The notes beneath the pieces are model-generated. The model ran no database searches and had not been told where the DNA came from. It saw nothing but the letters and a program-made list of their open reading frames with translations. Source: Metopolophium dirhodum (Eukaryota > Arthropoda > Insecta > Hemiptera > Aphididae). Taken from it: a stretch of 64,000 bases of DNA. The position numbers were made by a program, and so were the translations under genes. Each line of letters starts with the position of its first letter. The first letter of the stretch is position 1. Location: positions 868,001 to 932,000 of the forward strand of contig NC_083560.1 in assembly GCF_019925205.1 (NCBI RefSeq), given 5' to 3'. Below are positions 1 through 14,400 of this stretch, one piece after another.

Positions 1-929
1 ATTATGAATCTCAATTAAATGCCCATTCGATTAATAATGGTTTTGAAAACATAATTTTTAGTGATCATGCCAAAAAATCGCTGTTAAATTTACCGCGCAC
101 CCGTAATCCTGCAGTATCGTAAACATCGTATACTCAAAATCATACTGTTTTTTTAGAGCTCTAGTCCACCGCGTACCGCACTTGCGTAATACATATTAAT
201 ATGAATCTTAATTAAATGCCCATTCGATTAATAATGGTTTTGAAAACATAATTTTTAGTGTTCATGCCGAAAAATCGCTCATAAATACACCACGCACCTG
301 AAATCCTGTAGTATCGTAAACATCGTATAGTCGAAATCATAATGTTTTTCTAGAGCTCAAGTCCACTGCGTGCCGCACGTGGGTAGTACATATTATAAAT
401 CTTTATGAAATGCCCTTTCGATTAAAAATGGTTTCGAACTTAAATTTTTAGTGTTTATGCCGAAAAATCGCTCTTAAATTCACCATGCACCCGAAATCCT
501 GTAGTATTGTAAACATTGTATAGGTTAAATAATATTGTTTTTCAAGAGCTCAAGTCCACCGCGTGCCGCACGTGGGTAGTACTTATTATGAATCTTAATT
601 AAATGCCCATTCGATTAATAATGGTTTCGAAAACATAATTTTTAGTGATCATGCCAAAAAATCGCTGTTAAATTTACCGCGCACCCGTAATCCTGCAGTA
701 TCGTAAACATCGTATACTCAAAATCATACTGTTTTTTTAGAGCTCTAGTCCACCGCGTACCGCACTTGGGTAATACATATTAATATGAATCTTAATTAAA
801 TGCCCATTCGATTAATAATGGTTTCGAAAACATAATTTTTAGTGTTCATGCCGAAAAATCGCTCATAAATACACCACGCACCCGAAAACCTGTAGTATCG
901 TAAACATCGTATAGTTTAAATCATATTGT

Positions 930-1911
930 TTTTCTAGAGCTCAAGTCTACCGCGTGCTGCACTTGGGTAGTATATATTTTCAATCTTTATTAAATGCCCT
1001 TTCGATTAATAATGGTTTCAAAAACATAATAATTAGTGTTCATGCCGAAAAATCGTTCTTAAATATACTCCGCACCCGAAATCCTGTAGTATTGTAAACA
1101 TCGTATAGTCGAAATCATAATGTTTTTCTAGAGCTCAAGTCCACTGCGTGCCGCACTTGGGTAGTAAATATTTAGAATCATTATTCAAAGCCCTTTCGAT
1201 AAATAATGGTTTCGAAAACATAAATTTTAGTGTTCATGCCGAAAAATCGCTCATAAATACACCACGCACCCGAAATCCTGTAGTATCGTAAACATCGTAT
1301 AGTTTAAATCATATTGTTTTTCTAGAGCTCAAGTCCACCGCGTGCCGCACGTGGGTAGTACATATTATAAATCTTTATGAAATGCCATTTCGATTAAAAA
1401 TAGTTTCAAAAACATAATTTTAGTGTTCATGCTGAAAAATCGCTCTTAAATACACCGCACACCCGAAATCCTGTAGTATCGTAAACATCGTATAGTTAAA
1501 ATCGTATTGTCTTTCTAGAGCTCAAGTCCACCGCGTGCCGCACTTGGGTAGTACATATTTTGAATCTTTATTGAATGCCCTTTCAATTATATATGGTTTT
1601 GAAAACATAATTTTTATAGTTCATGCCAAAAAATCGCTCTTAATTACACCGCGCACACCAAATCCTGCAGTATCGTAAACAACGTACAGTTAAAATCGTA
1701 TTTTTTTTCTAGAGCTCAAGTCCACTACGTGCCGCATTTGGGTAGTACATATTATGAATCTTTATTAAATGCCCTTTCGATTAAAAATGGTTTCGAACTT
1801 AAATTTTTAGTGTTTATGCCGAAAAATCGCTCTTAAATTCACCGTGCACCCGAAATCCTGTAGTATTGTAAACATTGTATAGGTTAAATAATATTGTTTT
1901 TCTAGAGCTCA
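930..1911. repeat. Distinctive five-monomer block, left copy
   Basis: This block contains divergent monomers not otherwise seen in the body of the array, such as TATTATAAATCTTTATGAAA, the TTTCAATTATATATGG monomer, AAACAACGTACAG and CACTACGTGCCGCATTTGGG. It reappears in the same order at 34,031-35,013, offset by 33,102 bp (170 monomers). Confidence 0.85.
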
Positions 1912-4200
1912 AGTCCACCGTGTGCCGCACGTGGGTAGTACTTATTATGAATCTTAATTAAATGCCCATTCGATTAATAATGGTTTCGAAAACATAATTT
2001 TTAGTGATCATGCCAAAAAATCGCTGTTAAATTTACCGCGCACCCGTAATCCTGCAGTATCGTAAACATCGTATACTCAAAATCATACTGTTTTTTTAGA
2101 GCTCTAGTCCACCGCGTACCGCACTTGCGTAATACATATTAATATGAATCTTAATTAAATGCCCATTCGATTAATAATGGTTTTGAAAACATAATTTTTA
2201 GTGTTCATGCCGAAAAATCGCTCATAAATACACCACGCACCCGAAAACCTGTAGTATCGTAAACATCGTATAGTTTAAATCATATTGTTTTTCTAGAGCT
2301 CAAGTCCACCGCGTGCCGCACGTGGGTAGTACTTATTATGAATCTTAATTAAATGCCCATTCGATTAATAATGGTTTCGAAAACATAATTTTTAGTGATC
2401 ATGCCAAAAAACCGCTGTTAAATTCACCGCGCATCCGTAATCCTGCAGTATCGTAAACATCGTATACTCAAAATCATATTGTTTTTTTAAAGCTCTAGTC
2501 CACCGCGTGCCGCACTTGGGTAGTTAATATTTAGAATCTTTATTCAAAGCCCTTTCGATAAATAATGGTTTCGAAAACATAAATTTTAGTGTTCATGCCG
2601 AAAAATCGCTCAAAAATACACCACGCACCCGAAATCCTGTAGTATCGTAAACATCGTATAGTTTAAATCATATTGTTTTTCTAGAGCTCAAGTCCACCGC
2701 GTGCCGCACGTGGGTAGTACTTATTATGAATATTAATTAAATGCCCATTCGATTAATAATGGTTTCGAAAACATAATTTTTAGTGATCATGCCAAAAAAT
2801 CGCTGATAAATTTACCGCGCACCCGTAATCCTGCAGTATCGTAAACATCGTATACTCAAAATCATACTGTTTTTTTAGAGCTCTAGTCCACCGCGTACCA
2901 CACTTGGGTAATACATATTAATATGAATCTTAATTAAATGCCCATTCGATTAATAATGGTTTCGAAAACATAATTTTTAGTGTTCATGCCGAAAAATCGC
3001 TCATAAATACACCACGCACCCGAAAACCTGTAGTATCGTAAACATCGTATAGTTTAAATCATATTGTTTTTCTAGAGCTCAAGTCCACCGCGTGCCGCAC
3101 GTGGGTAGTACTTATTATGAATCTTAATTAAATGCCCATTCGATTAATAATGGTTTCGAAAACATAATTTTTAGTGATCATGCCAAAAAACCGCTGTTAA
3201 ATTTACCGCGCACCCGTAATCCTGCAGTATCGTAAACATCGTATACTCAAAATCATATTGTTTTTTTAGAGCTCTAGTCCACCGCGTGCCGCACTTGGGT
3301 AGTAAATATTTAGAATCTTTATTCAAAGCCCTTTCGATAAATAATGGTTTCGAAAACATAAATTTTAGTGTTCATGCCGAAAAATCGCTCAAAAATACAC
3401 CACGCACCCGAAATCCTGTAGTATCGTAAACATCGTATACTCAAAATCATACTGCTTTTTTAGAGCTCTAGTCCACCGCGTACCGCACTTGGGTAATACA
3501 TATTAATATGAATCTTAATTAAATGCCCATTCGATTAATAATGGTTTCGAAAACATAATTTTTAGTGTTCATGCCGAAAAATCGCTCATAAATACACCAC
3601 GCACCTGAAATCCTGTAGTATCGTAAACATCGTATAGTCGAAATCATAATGTTTTTCTAGAGCTCAAGTCCACTGCGTGCCGCACTTGGGTAGTAAATAT
3701 TTAGAATCTTTATTCAAAGCCCTTTCGATAAATAATGGTTTCGAAAACATAAATTTTAGTGTTTATGCCGAAAAATCGCTCATAAATACACCACGCACCC
3801 GAAATCCTGTAGTATCGTAAACATCGTATAGTTTAAATCATATTGTTTTTCTAGAGCTTAAGTCCACCGCGTGCCGCACGTGGGTACTACTTATTATGAA
3901 TCTCAATTAAATGCCCATTCGATTAATAATGGTTTTGAAAACATAATTTTTAGTGATCATGCCAAAAAATCGCTGTTAAATTTACCGCGCATTCGTAATC
4001 CTGCAGTATCGTAAACATCGTATTCTCAAAATCATATTGTTTTTTTAGAGCTCTAGTCCACCGCGTACCGCACTTGGGTATTACATATTAATATGAATCA
4101 TTATTAAATGCCCTTTCGATTAAAAATGGTTTCATAACCAAAATTTTTAGTGTTTATGCTGAAAAATCGCTCTTAAATACACCGCGCACCCGAAATCCTG

Positions 4201-7200
4201 TAGTATCGTAAACATCGTATAGTTAAAATCATATTGTCTTTCTAGAGCTCAAGCCCACTGCGTGCCGCATTTGGGTAGTACATATTATGAATCTTTATTA
4301 AATGCCCTTTCGATTAAAAATGGTTTCGAACTTAAATTTTTAGTTTTTATGCCGAAAAATCGCTCTTAAATTCACCGTGCACCCGAAATCCTGTAGTATT
4401 GTAAACATAGTATAGGTTAAATAATATTGTTTTTCTAGAGCTCAAGTCCACCACGTGCCGCACGTGGGTAGTACTTATTATGAATCTTAATTAAATGCCC
4501 ATTCGATTAATAATGGTTTCGAAAACATAATTTTTAGTGATCATGCCAAAAAATCGCTGTTAAATTTACCGCGCACCCGTAATCCTGCAGTATCGTAAAC
4601 ATCGTATACTCAAAATCATACTGTTTTTTTAGAGCTCTAGTCCACCGCGTACCGCACTTGCGTAATACATATTAATATGAATCTTAATTAAATGCCCATT
4701 CGATTAATAATGGTTTTGAAAACATAATTTTTAGTGTTCATGCCGAAAAATCGCTCATAAATACACCACGCACCTGAAATCCTGTAGTATCGTAAACATC
4801 GTATAGTCGAAATCATAATGTTTTTCTAGAGCTCAAGTCCACTGCGTGCCGCACTTGGGTAGTAAATATTTAGAATCTTTATTCAAAGCCCTTTCGATAA
4901 ATAATGGTTTCGAAAACATAAATTTTAGTGTTTATGCCGAAAAATCGCTCATAAATACACCACGCACCCGAAATCCTGTAGTATCGTAAACATCGTATAG
5001 TTTAAATCATATTGTTTTTCTAGAGCTCAAGTCCACCGCGTGCCGCACGTGGGTACTACTTATTATGAATCTTAATTAAATGCCCATTCGATTAATAATA
5101 GTTTCGAAAACATAATTTTTAGTGTTCATGCCGAATAATCGCTCATAAATACACCACGCACACGAAAACCTGTAGTATCGTAAACATCGTATAGTTTAAA
5201 TCATATTGTTTTTCTAGAGCTCAAGTCCACCGCGTGCCGCACGTGGGTAGTACTTATTATGAATCTTAATTAAATGCCTATTCGATTGATAATGGTTTCG
5301 AAAACATAATTTTTAGTGATCATGCCAAAAAACCGCTGTTAAATTAACCGCGCACCCGTAATCCTGCAGTATCGTAAACATCGTATACTCGAAATCATAA
5401 TGTTTTTCTAGAGCTCAAGTCCACTGCGTGCCGCACTTGGGTAGTAAATATTTAGAATCTTTATTCAAAGCCCTTTCGATAAATAATGGTTTCGAAAACA
5501 TAAATTTTAGTGTTTATGCCGAAAAATCGCTCATAAATACACCACGCACCCGAAATCCTGTAGTATCGTAAACATCGTATAGTTTAAATCATATTGTTTT
5601 TCTAGAGCTCAAGTCCACCGCGTGCCGCACGTGGGTACTACTTATTATGAATCTCAATTAAATGCCCATTCGATTAATGATGGTTTCGAAAACATAATTT
5701 TTAGTGATCATGCCAAAAAATCGCTGTTAAATTTACCGCGCACCCGTAATCCTGCAGTATCGTAAACATCGTATAGTCGAAATCATAATGTTTTTCTAGA
5801 GCTCAAGTCCACTGCGTGCCGCACTTGGGTAGTAAATATTTAGAATCTTTATTCAAAGCCCTTTCGATAAATAATGGTTTCGAAAACATAAATTTTAGTG
5901 TTTATGCCGAAAAATCGCTCATAAATACACCACGCACCCGAAATCCTGTAGTATCGTAAACATCGTATAGTTTAAATAATATTGTTTTTCCAGAGCTCAA
6001 GTCCACCGCGTGCCGCACGTGGGTACTACTTATTATGAATCTCAATTAAATGCCCATTCGATTAATAATGGTTTCGAAAACATAATTTTTAGTGATCATG
6101 CCAAAAAATCGCTGTTAAATTTACCGCGCACCCGTAATCCTGCAGTATCGTAAACATCGTATACTCAAAATCATACTGTTTTTTTAGAGCTCTAGTCCAC
6201 CGCGTACCGCACTTGGGTAATACATATTAATATGAATCTTAATTAAATGCCCATTCGATTAATAATGGTTTCGAAAACATAATTTTTAGTGTTCATGCCG
6301 AAAAATCGCTCATAAATACACCACGCACCCGAAAACCTGTAGTATCGTAAACATCGTATAGTTTAAATCATATTGTTTTTCTAGAGCTCAAGTCCACCGC
6401 GTGCCGCACGTGGGTAGTACTTATTATGAATCTTAATTAAATGCCCATTCGATTAATAATGGTTTCGAAAACATAATTTTTAGTGATCATGCCAAAAAAT
6501 CGCTGTTAAATTTACCGCGCACCCGTAATCCTGCAGTATCGTAAACATCGTATACTCAAAATCATACTGTTTTTTTAGAGCTCTAGTTCACCGCGTACCG
6601 CACTTGGGTAATACATATTAATATGAATCTTTATTAAATGCCCTTTCGATAAATAATGGTTTCGAAAACATAAATTTTAGTGTTCATGCCGAAAAATCGC
6701 TCATAAATACACCACGCACCCGAAAACCTGTAGTATCGTAAACATCGTATAGTTAAAATCATATTGTCTTTCTAGAGCTCAAGCCCACTGCGTGCCGCAT
6801 TTGGGTAGTACATATTATGAATCTTTATTAAATGCCCTTTCGATTAAAAATGGTTTCGAACTTAAATTTTTAGTTTTTATGCCGAAAAATCGCTCTTAAA
6901 TTCACCGTGCACCCGAAATCCTGTAGTATTGTAAACATTGTATAGGTTAAATAATATTGTTTTTCTAGAGCTCAAGTCCACCACGTGCCGCACGTGGGTA
7001 GTACTTATTATGAATCTTAATTAAATGCCCATTCGATTAATAATGGTTTCGAAAACATAATTTTTAGTGATCATGCCAAAAAATCGCTGTTAAATTTACC
7101 GCGCACCCGTAATCCTGCAGTATCGTAAACATCGTATACTCAAAATCATACTGTTTTTTTAGAGCTCTAGTCCACCGCGTACCGCACTTGCGTAATACAT

Positions 7201-9260
7201 ATTAATATGAATCTTAATTAAATGCCCATTCGATTAATAATGGTTTTGAAAACATAATTTTTAGTGTTCATGCCGAAAAATCGCTCATAAATACACCACG
7301 CACCTGAAATCCTGTAGTATCGTAAACATCGTATAGTCGAAATCATAATGTTTTTCTAGAGCTCAAGTCCACTGCGTGCCGCACTTGGGTAGTAAATATT
7401 TAGAATCTTTATTCAAAGCCCTTTCGATAAATAATGGTTTCGAAAACATAAATTTTAGTGTTTATGCCGAAAAATCGCTCATAAATACACCACGCACCCG
7501 AAATCCTGTAGTATCGTAAACATCGTATAGTTTAAATCATATTGTTTTTCTAGAGCTCAAGTCCACCGCGTGCCGCACGTGGGTACTACTTATTATGAAT
7601 CTTAATTAAATGCCCATTCGATTAATAATAGTTTCGAAAACATAATTTTTAGTGTTCATGCCGAATAATCGCTCATAAATACACCACGCACACGAAAACC
7701 TGTAGTATCGTAAACATCGTATAGTTTAAATCATATTGTTTTTCTAGAGCTCAAGTCCACCGCGTGCCGCACGTGGGTAGTACTTATTATGAATCTTAAT
7801 TAAATGCCTATTCGATTGATAATGGTTTCGAAAACATAATTTTTAGTGATCATGCCAAAAAACCGCTTTTAAATTAACCGCGCACCCGTAATCCTGCAGT
7901 ATCGTAAACATCGTATACTCGAAATCATAATGTTTTTCTAGAGCTCAAGTCCACTGCGTGCCGCACTTGGGTAGTAAATATTTAGAATCTTTATTCAGAG
8001 CCCTTTCGATAAATAATGGTTTCGAAAACATAAATTTTAGTGTTTATGCCGAAAAATCGCTCATAAATACACCACGCACCCGAAATCCTGTAGTATCGTA
8101 AACATCGTATAGTTTAAATCATATTGTTTTTCTAGAGCTCAAGTCCACCGCGTGCCGCACGTGGGTACTACTTATTATGAATCTCAATTAAATGCCCATT
8201 CGATTAATGATGGTTTCGAAAACATAATTTTTAGTGATCATGCCAAAAAATCGCTGTTAAATTTACCGCGCACCCGTAATCCTGCAGTATCGTAAACATC
8301 GTATAGTCGAAATCATAATGTTTTTCTAGAGCTCAAGTCCACTGCGTGCCGCACTTGGGTAGTAAATATTTAGAATCTTTATTCAAAGCCCTTTCGATAA
8401 ATAATGGTTTCGAAAACATAAATTTTAGTGTTTATGCCGAAAAATCGCTCATAAATACACCACGCACCCGAAATCCTGTAGTATCGTAAACATCGTATAG
8501 TTTAAATAATATTGTTTTTCCAGAGCTCAAGTCCACCGCGTGCCGCACGTGGGTACTACTTATTATGAATCTCAATTAAATGCCCATTCGATTAATAATG
8601 GTTTCGAAAACATAATTTTTAGTGATCATGCCAAAAAATCGCTGTTAAATTTACCGCGCACCCGTAATCCTGCAGTATCGTAAACATCGTATACTCAAAA
8701 TCATACTGTTTTTTTAGAGCTCTAGTCCACCGCGTACCGCACTTGGGTAATACATATTAATATGAATCTTAATTAAATGCCCATTCGATTAATAATGGTT
8801 TCGAAAACATAATTTTTAGTGTTCATGCCGAAAAATCGCTCATAAATACACCACGCACCCGAAAACCTGTAGTATCGTAAACATCGTATAGTTTAAATCA
8901 TATTGTTTTTCTAGAGCTCAAGTCCACCGCGTGCCGCACGTGGGTAGTACTTATTATGAATCTTAATTAAATGCCCATTCGATTAATAATGGTTTCGAAA
9001 ACATAATTTTTAGTGATCATGCCAAAAAATCGCTGTTAAATTTACCGCGCACCCGTAATCCTGCAGTATCGTAAACATCGTATACTCAAAATCATACTGT
9101 TTTTTTAGAGCTCTAGTTCACCGCGTACCGCACTTGGGTAATACATATTAATATGAATCTTTATTAAATGCCCTTTCGATAAATAATGGTTTCGAAAACA
9201 TAAATTTTAGTGTTCATGCCGAAAAATCGCTCATAAATACACCACGCACCTGAAATCCTG
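4201..9260. repeat. 13-monomer higher-order repeat, two copies of 2,530 bp
   Basis: Positions from about 4,201 to 6,730 recur almost exactly at 6,731-9,260 with an offset of 2,530 bp, or 13 monomers. Private variants shared at this spacing include AAGCCCACTG (4,251 and 6,781), the GATTAATGAT variant (about 5,672 and 8,202) and TTTTTCCAGAGC (about 5,985 and 8,515). The match breaks near 4,200 on the left and about 9,260-9,285 on the right, where the expected AGTTAAAATC variant is replaced by AGTCGAAATC. Confidence 0.9.
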
Positions 9261-11440
9261 TAGTATCGTAAACATCGTATAGTCGAAATCATAATGTTTT
9301 TCTAGAGCTCAAGTCCACTGCATGCCGCACTTGGGTAGTAAATATTTAGAATCTTTATTCAAAGCCCTTTCGATAAATAATGGTTTCGAAAACATAAATT
9401 TTAGTGTTTATGCCGAAAAATCGCTCATAAATACACCACGCACCCGAAATCCTGTAGTATCGTAAACATCGTATAGTTTAAATCATATTGTTTTTCTAGA
9501 GCTCAAGTCCACCGCGTGCCGCACGTGGGTACTACTTATTATGAATCTCAATTAAATGCCCATTCGATTAATAATGGTTTCAAAAACATAATTTTTAGTG
9601 ATCATGCCAAAAAATCGCTGTTAAATTTACCGCGCATTCGTAATCCTGCAGTATCGTAAACATCGTATACTCAAAATCATATTGTTTTTTTAGAGCTCTA
9701 GTCCACCGCGTACCGCACTTGGGTATTACATATTAATATGAATCTTTATTAAATGCCCTTTCGATTAAAAATGGTTTCAAAACCAAAATTTTTAGTGTTT
9801 ATGCTGAAAAATCGCTCTTAAATACAGCGTGCACCCGAAATCCTGTAGTATTGTAAACATCGTATAGTTAAAATAATATTGTTTTTCTAGAGCTCAAGTC
9901 CACTGCGTGCCGCACTTGGGTAGTAAATATTTAGAATCTTTATTCAAAGCCCTTTCGATAAATAATGGTTTCGAAAACATAAATTTTAGTGTTCATGCCG
10001 AAAAATCGCTCATAAATACACCACGCACCCGAAATCCTGTAGTATCGTAAACATCGTATAGTTTAAATCATATTGTTTTTCTAGAGCTCAAGTCCACCGC
10101 GTGCCGCACGTGGGTAGTACTTATTATGAATCTTAATTAAATGCCCATTCGATTAATAATGGTTTCGAAAACATAATTTTTAGTGATCATGCCAAAAAAT
10201 CGCTGTTAAATTTACCGCACACCCTTATTCCTGCAGTATCGTAAACATCGTATACTCAAAATCATATTGTTTTTTTAGAGCTCTAGTCCACCGCGTACCG
10301 CACTTGGGTAATACATATTAATATGAATCTTTATTAAATGCCCTTTCGATTAATCATGGTTTCGAAAACATAATTTTTAGTGATCATGCCAAAAAATCGC
10401 TGTTAAATTTACCGCACACCCGTAATCCTGCAGTATCGTAAACATCGTATAGTTTAAATCATATTGTTTTTCTAGAGCTCAAGTCTACCGCGTGCTGCAC
10501 TTGGGTAGTACATATTTTCAATCTTTATTAAATGCCCTTTCGATTAATAATGGTTTCAAAAACATATTACTTAGTGTTCATGCCGAAAAATCGTTCTTAA
10601 ATATACTGCGCACCCGAAATCCTGTAGTATTGTAAACATCGTATAGTCGAAATCATAATGTTTTTCTAGAGCTCAAGTCCACTGCGTGCCGCACTTGGGT
10701 AGTAAATATTTAGAATCTTTATTCAAAGCCCTTTCGATAAATAATGGTTTCGAAAACATAAATTTTAGTGTTTATGCCGAAAAATCGCTCATAAATACAC
10801 CACGCACCCGAAATCCTGTAGTATCGTAAACATCGTATAGTTTAAATCATATTGTTTTTCTAGAGCTCAAGTCCACCGCGTGGTGCACGTGGGTACTACT
10901 TATTATGAATCTCAATTAAATGCCCATTCGATTAATAATGGTTTCAAAAACATAATTTTTAGTGATCATGCCAAAAAATCGCTGTTAAATTTACCGCGCA
11001 TTCGTAATCCTGCAGTATCGTAAACATCGTATACTCAAAATCATATTGTTTTTTTAGAGCTCTAGTCCACCGCGTACCGCACTTGGGTATTACATATTAA
11101 TATGAATCTTTATTAAATGCCCTTTCGATTAAAAATGGTTTCAAAACCAAAATTTTTAGTGTTTATGCTGAAAAATCGCTCTTAAATACAGCGTGCACCC
11201 GAAATCCCGTAGTATTGTAAACATCGTATAGTTAAAATAATATTGTTTTTCTAGAGCTCAAGTCCACTGCGTGCCGCACTTGGGTAGTAAATATTTAGAA
11301 TCTTTATTCAAAGCCCTTTCGATAAATAATGGTTTCGAAAACATAAATTTTAGTGTTCATGCCGAAAAATCGCTCATAAATACACCACGCACCCGAAATC
11401 CTGTAGTATCGTAAACATCGTATAGTTTAAATCATATTGT

Positions 11441-14400
11441 TTCTCTAGAGCTCAAGTCCACCGCGTGCCGCACGTGGGTACTACTTATTATGAATCTCAA
11501 TTAAATGCCCATTCGATTAATAATGGTTTCGAAAACATAATTTTTAGTGATCATGCCAAAAAATCGCTGTTAAATTTACCGCGCATTCGTAATCCTGCAG
11601 TATCGTAAACATCGTATACTCAAAATCATATTGTTTTTTTAGAGCTCTAGTCCACCGCGTGCCGCACTTGGGTAGTAAATATTTAGAATCTTTATTCAAA
11701 GCCCTTTCGATAAATAATGGTTTCGAAAACATAAATTTTAGTGTTCATGCCGAAAAATCGCTCAAAAATACACCACGCACCCGAAATCCTGTAGTATCGT
11801 AAACATCGTATAGTTTAAATCATATTGTTTTTCTAGAGCTCAAGTCCACCGCGTGCCGCACGTGGGTAGTACTTATTATGAATCTTAATTAAATGCCCAT
11901 TCGATTAATAATGGTTTCGAAAACATAATTTTTAGTGATCATGCCAAAAAATCACTGTTAAATTTACCGCGCATTCGTAATCCTGCAGTATCGTAAACAT
12001 CGTATACTCAAAATCATATTGTTTTTTTAGAGCTCAAGTCCACTGCGTGCCGCACTTGGGTAGTAAATATTTAGAATCTTTATTCAAAGCCCTTTCGATA
12101 AATAATGGTTTCGAAAACATAAATTTTAGTGTTCATGCCGAAAAATCGCTCAAAAATACACCATGCACCCGAAATCCTGTAGTATCGTAAACATCGTATA
12201 GTTTAAATCATATTGTTTTTCTAGAGCTCAAGTCCACCGCGTGCCGCACGTGGGTAGTACTTATTATGAATCTTAATTAAATGCCCATTCGATTAATAAT
12301 GGTTTCGAAAACATAATTTTTAGTGATCATGCCAAAAAATCGCTGTTAAATTTACCGCGCACCCGTAATCCTGCAGTATCGTAAACATCGTATACTCAAA
12401 ATCATACTGTTTTTTTAGAGCTCTAGTCCACCGCGTACCGCACTTGGGTAATACATATTAATATGAATCTTAATTAAATGCCCATTCGATTAATAATGGT
12501 TTCGAAAACATAATTTTTAGTGTTCATGCCGAAAAATCGCTCATAAATACACCACGCACCCGAAAACCTGTAGTATCGTAGACATCGTATTGTTTAAATC
12601 ATATTGTTTTTCTAGAGCTCAAGTCCACCACGTGCCGTACGTGGGTAGTACTTATTATGAATCTTAATTAAATGCCCATTCGATTAATAATGGTTTCGAA
12701 AACATAATTTTTAGTGATCATGCCAAAAAATCGCTGTTAAATTTACCGCGCACCCGTAATCCTGCAGTATCGTAAACATCGTATACTCAAAATCATACTG
12801 TTTTTTTAGAGCTCTAGTTCACCGCGTACCGCACTTGGGTAATACATATTAATATGAATCTTTATTAAATGCCCTTTCGATAAATAATGGTTTCAAAAAC
12901 ATAAATTTTAGTGTTCATGCCGAAAAATCGCTCATAAATACACCACGCACCTGAAATCCTGTAGTATCGTAAACATCGTATAGTCGAAATCATAATGTTT
13001 TTCTAGAGCTCAAGTCCACTGCGTGCCGCACTTGGGTAGTAAATATTTAGAATCTTTATTCAAAGCCCTTTCGATAAATAATGGTTTCGAAAACATAAAT
13101 TTTAGTGTTCATGCCGAAAAATCGCTCATAAATACACCACGCACCCGAAATCCTGTAGTATCGTAAACATCGTATAGTTTAAATCATATTGTTTCTCTAG
13201 AGCTCAAGTCCACCGCGTGCCGCACGTGGGTACTACTTATTATGAATCTCAATTAAATGCCCATTCGATTAATAATGGTTTCGAAAACATAATTTTTAGT
13301 GATCATGCCAAAAAATCGCTGTTAAATTTACCGCGCATTCGTAATCCTGCAGTATCGTAAACATCGTATACTCAAAATCATATTGTTTTTTTAGAGCTCT
13401 AGTCCACCGCGTGCCGCACTTGGGTAGTAAATATTTAGAATCTTTATTCAAAGCCCTTTCGATAAATAATGGTTTCGAAAACATAAATTTTAGTGTTCAT
13501 GCCGAAAAATCGCTCAAAAATACACCACGCACCCGAAATCCTGTAGTATCGTAAACATCGTATAGTTTAAATCATATTGTTTTTCTAGAGCTCAAGTCCA
13601 CCGCGTGCCGCACGTGGGTAGTACTTATTATGAATCTTAATTAAATGCCCATTCGATTAATAATGGTTTCGAAAACATAATTTTTAGTGATCATGCCAAA
13701 AAATCACTGTTAAATTTACCGCGCATTCGTAATCCTGCAGTATCGTAAACATCGTATACTCAAAATCATATTGTTTTTTTAGAGCTCAAGTCCACTGCGT
13801 GCCGCACTTGGGTAGTAAATATTTAGAATCTTTATTCAAAGCCCTTTCGATAAATAATGGTTTCGAAAACATAAATTTTAGTGTTCATGCCGAAAAATCG
13901 CTCAAAAATACACCATGCACCCGAAATCCTGTAGTATCGTAAACATCGTATAGTTTAAATCATATTGTTTTTCTAGAGCTCAAGTCCACCGCGTGCCGCA
14001 CGTGGGTAGTACTTATTATGAATCTTAATTAAATGCCCATTCGATTAATAATGGTTTCGAAAACATAATTTTTAGTGATCATGCCAAAAAATCGCTGTTA
14101 AATTTACCGCGCACCCGTAATCCTGCAGTATCGTAAACATCGTATACTCAAAATCATACTGTTTTTTTAGAGCTCTAGTCCACCGCGTACCGCACTTGGG
14201 TAATACATATTAATATGAATCTTAATTAAATGCCCATTCGATTAATAATGGTTTCGAAAACATAATTTTTAGTGTTCATGCCGAAAAATCGCTCATAAAT
14301 ACACCACGCACCCGAAAACCTGTAGTATCGTAGACATCGTATTGTTTAAATCATATTGTTTTTCTAGAGCTCAAGTCCACCACGTGCCGTACGTGGGTAG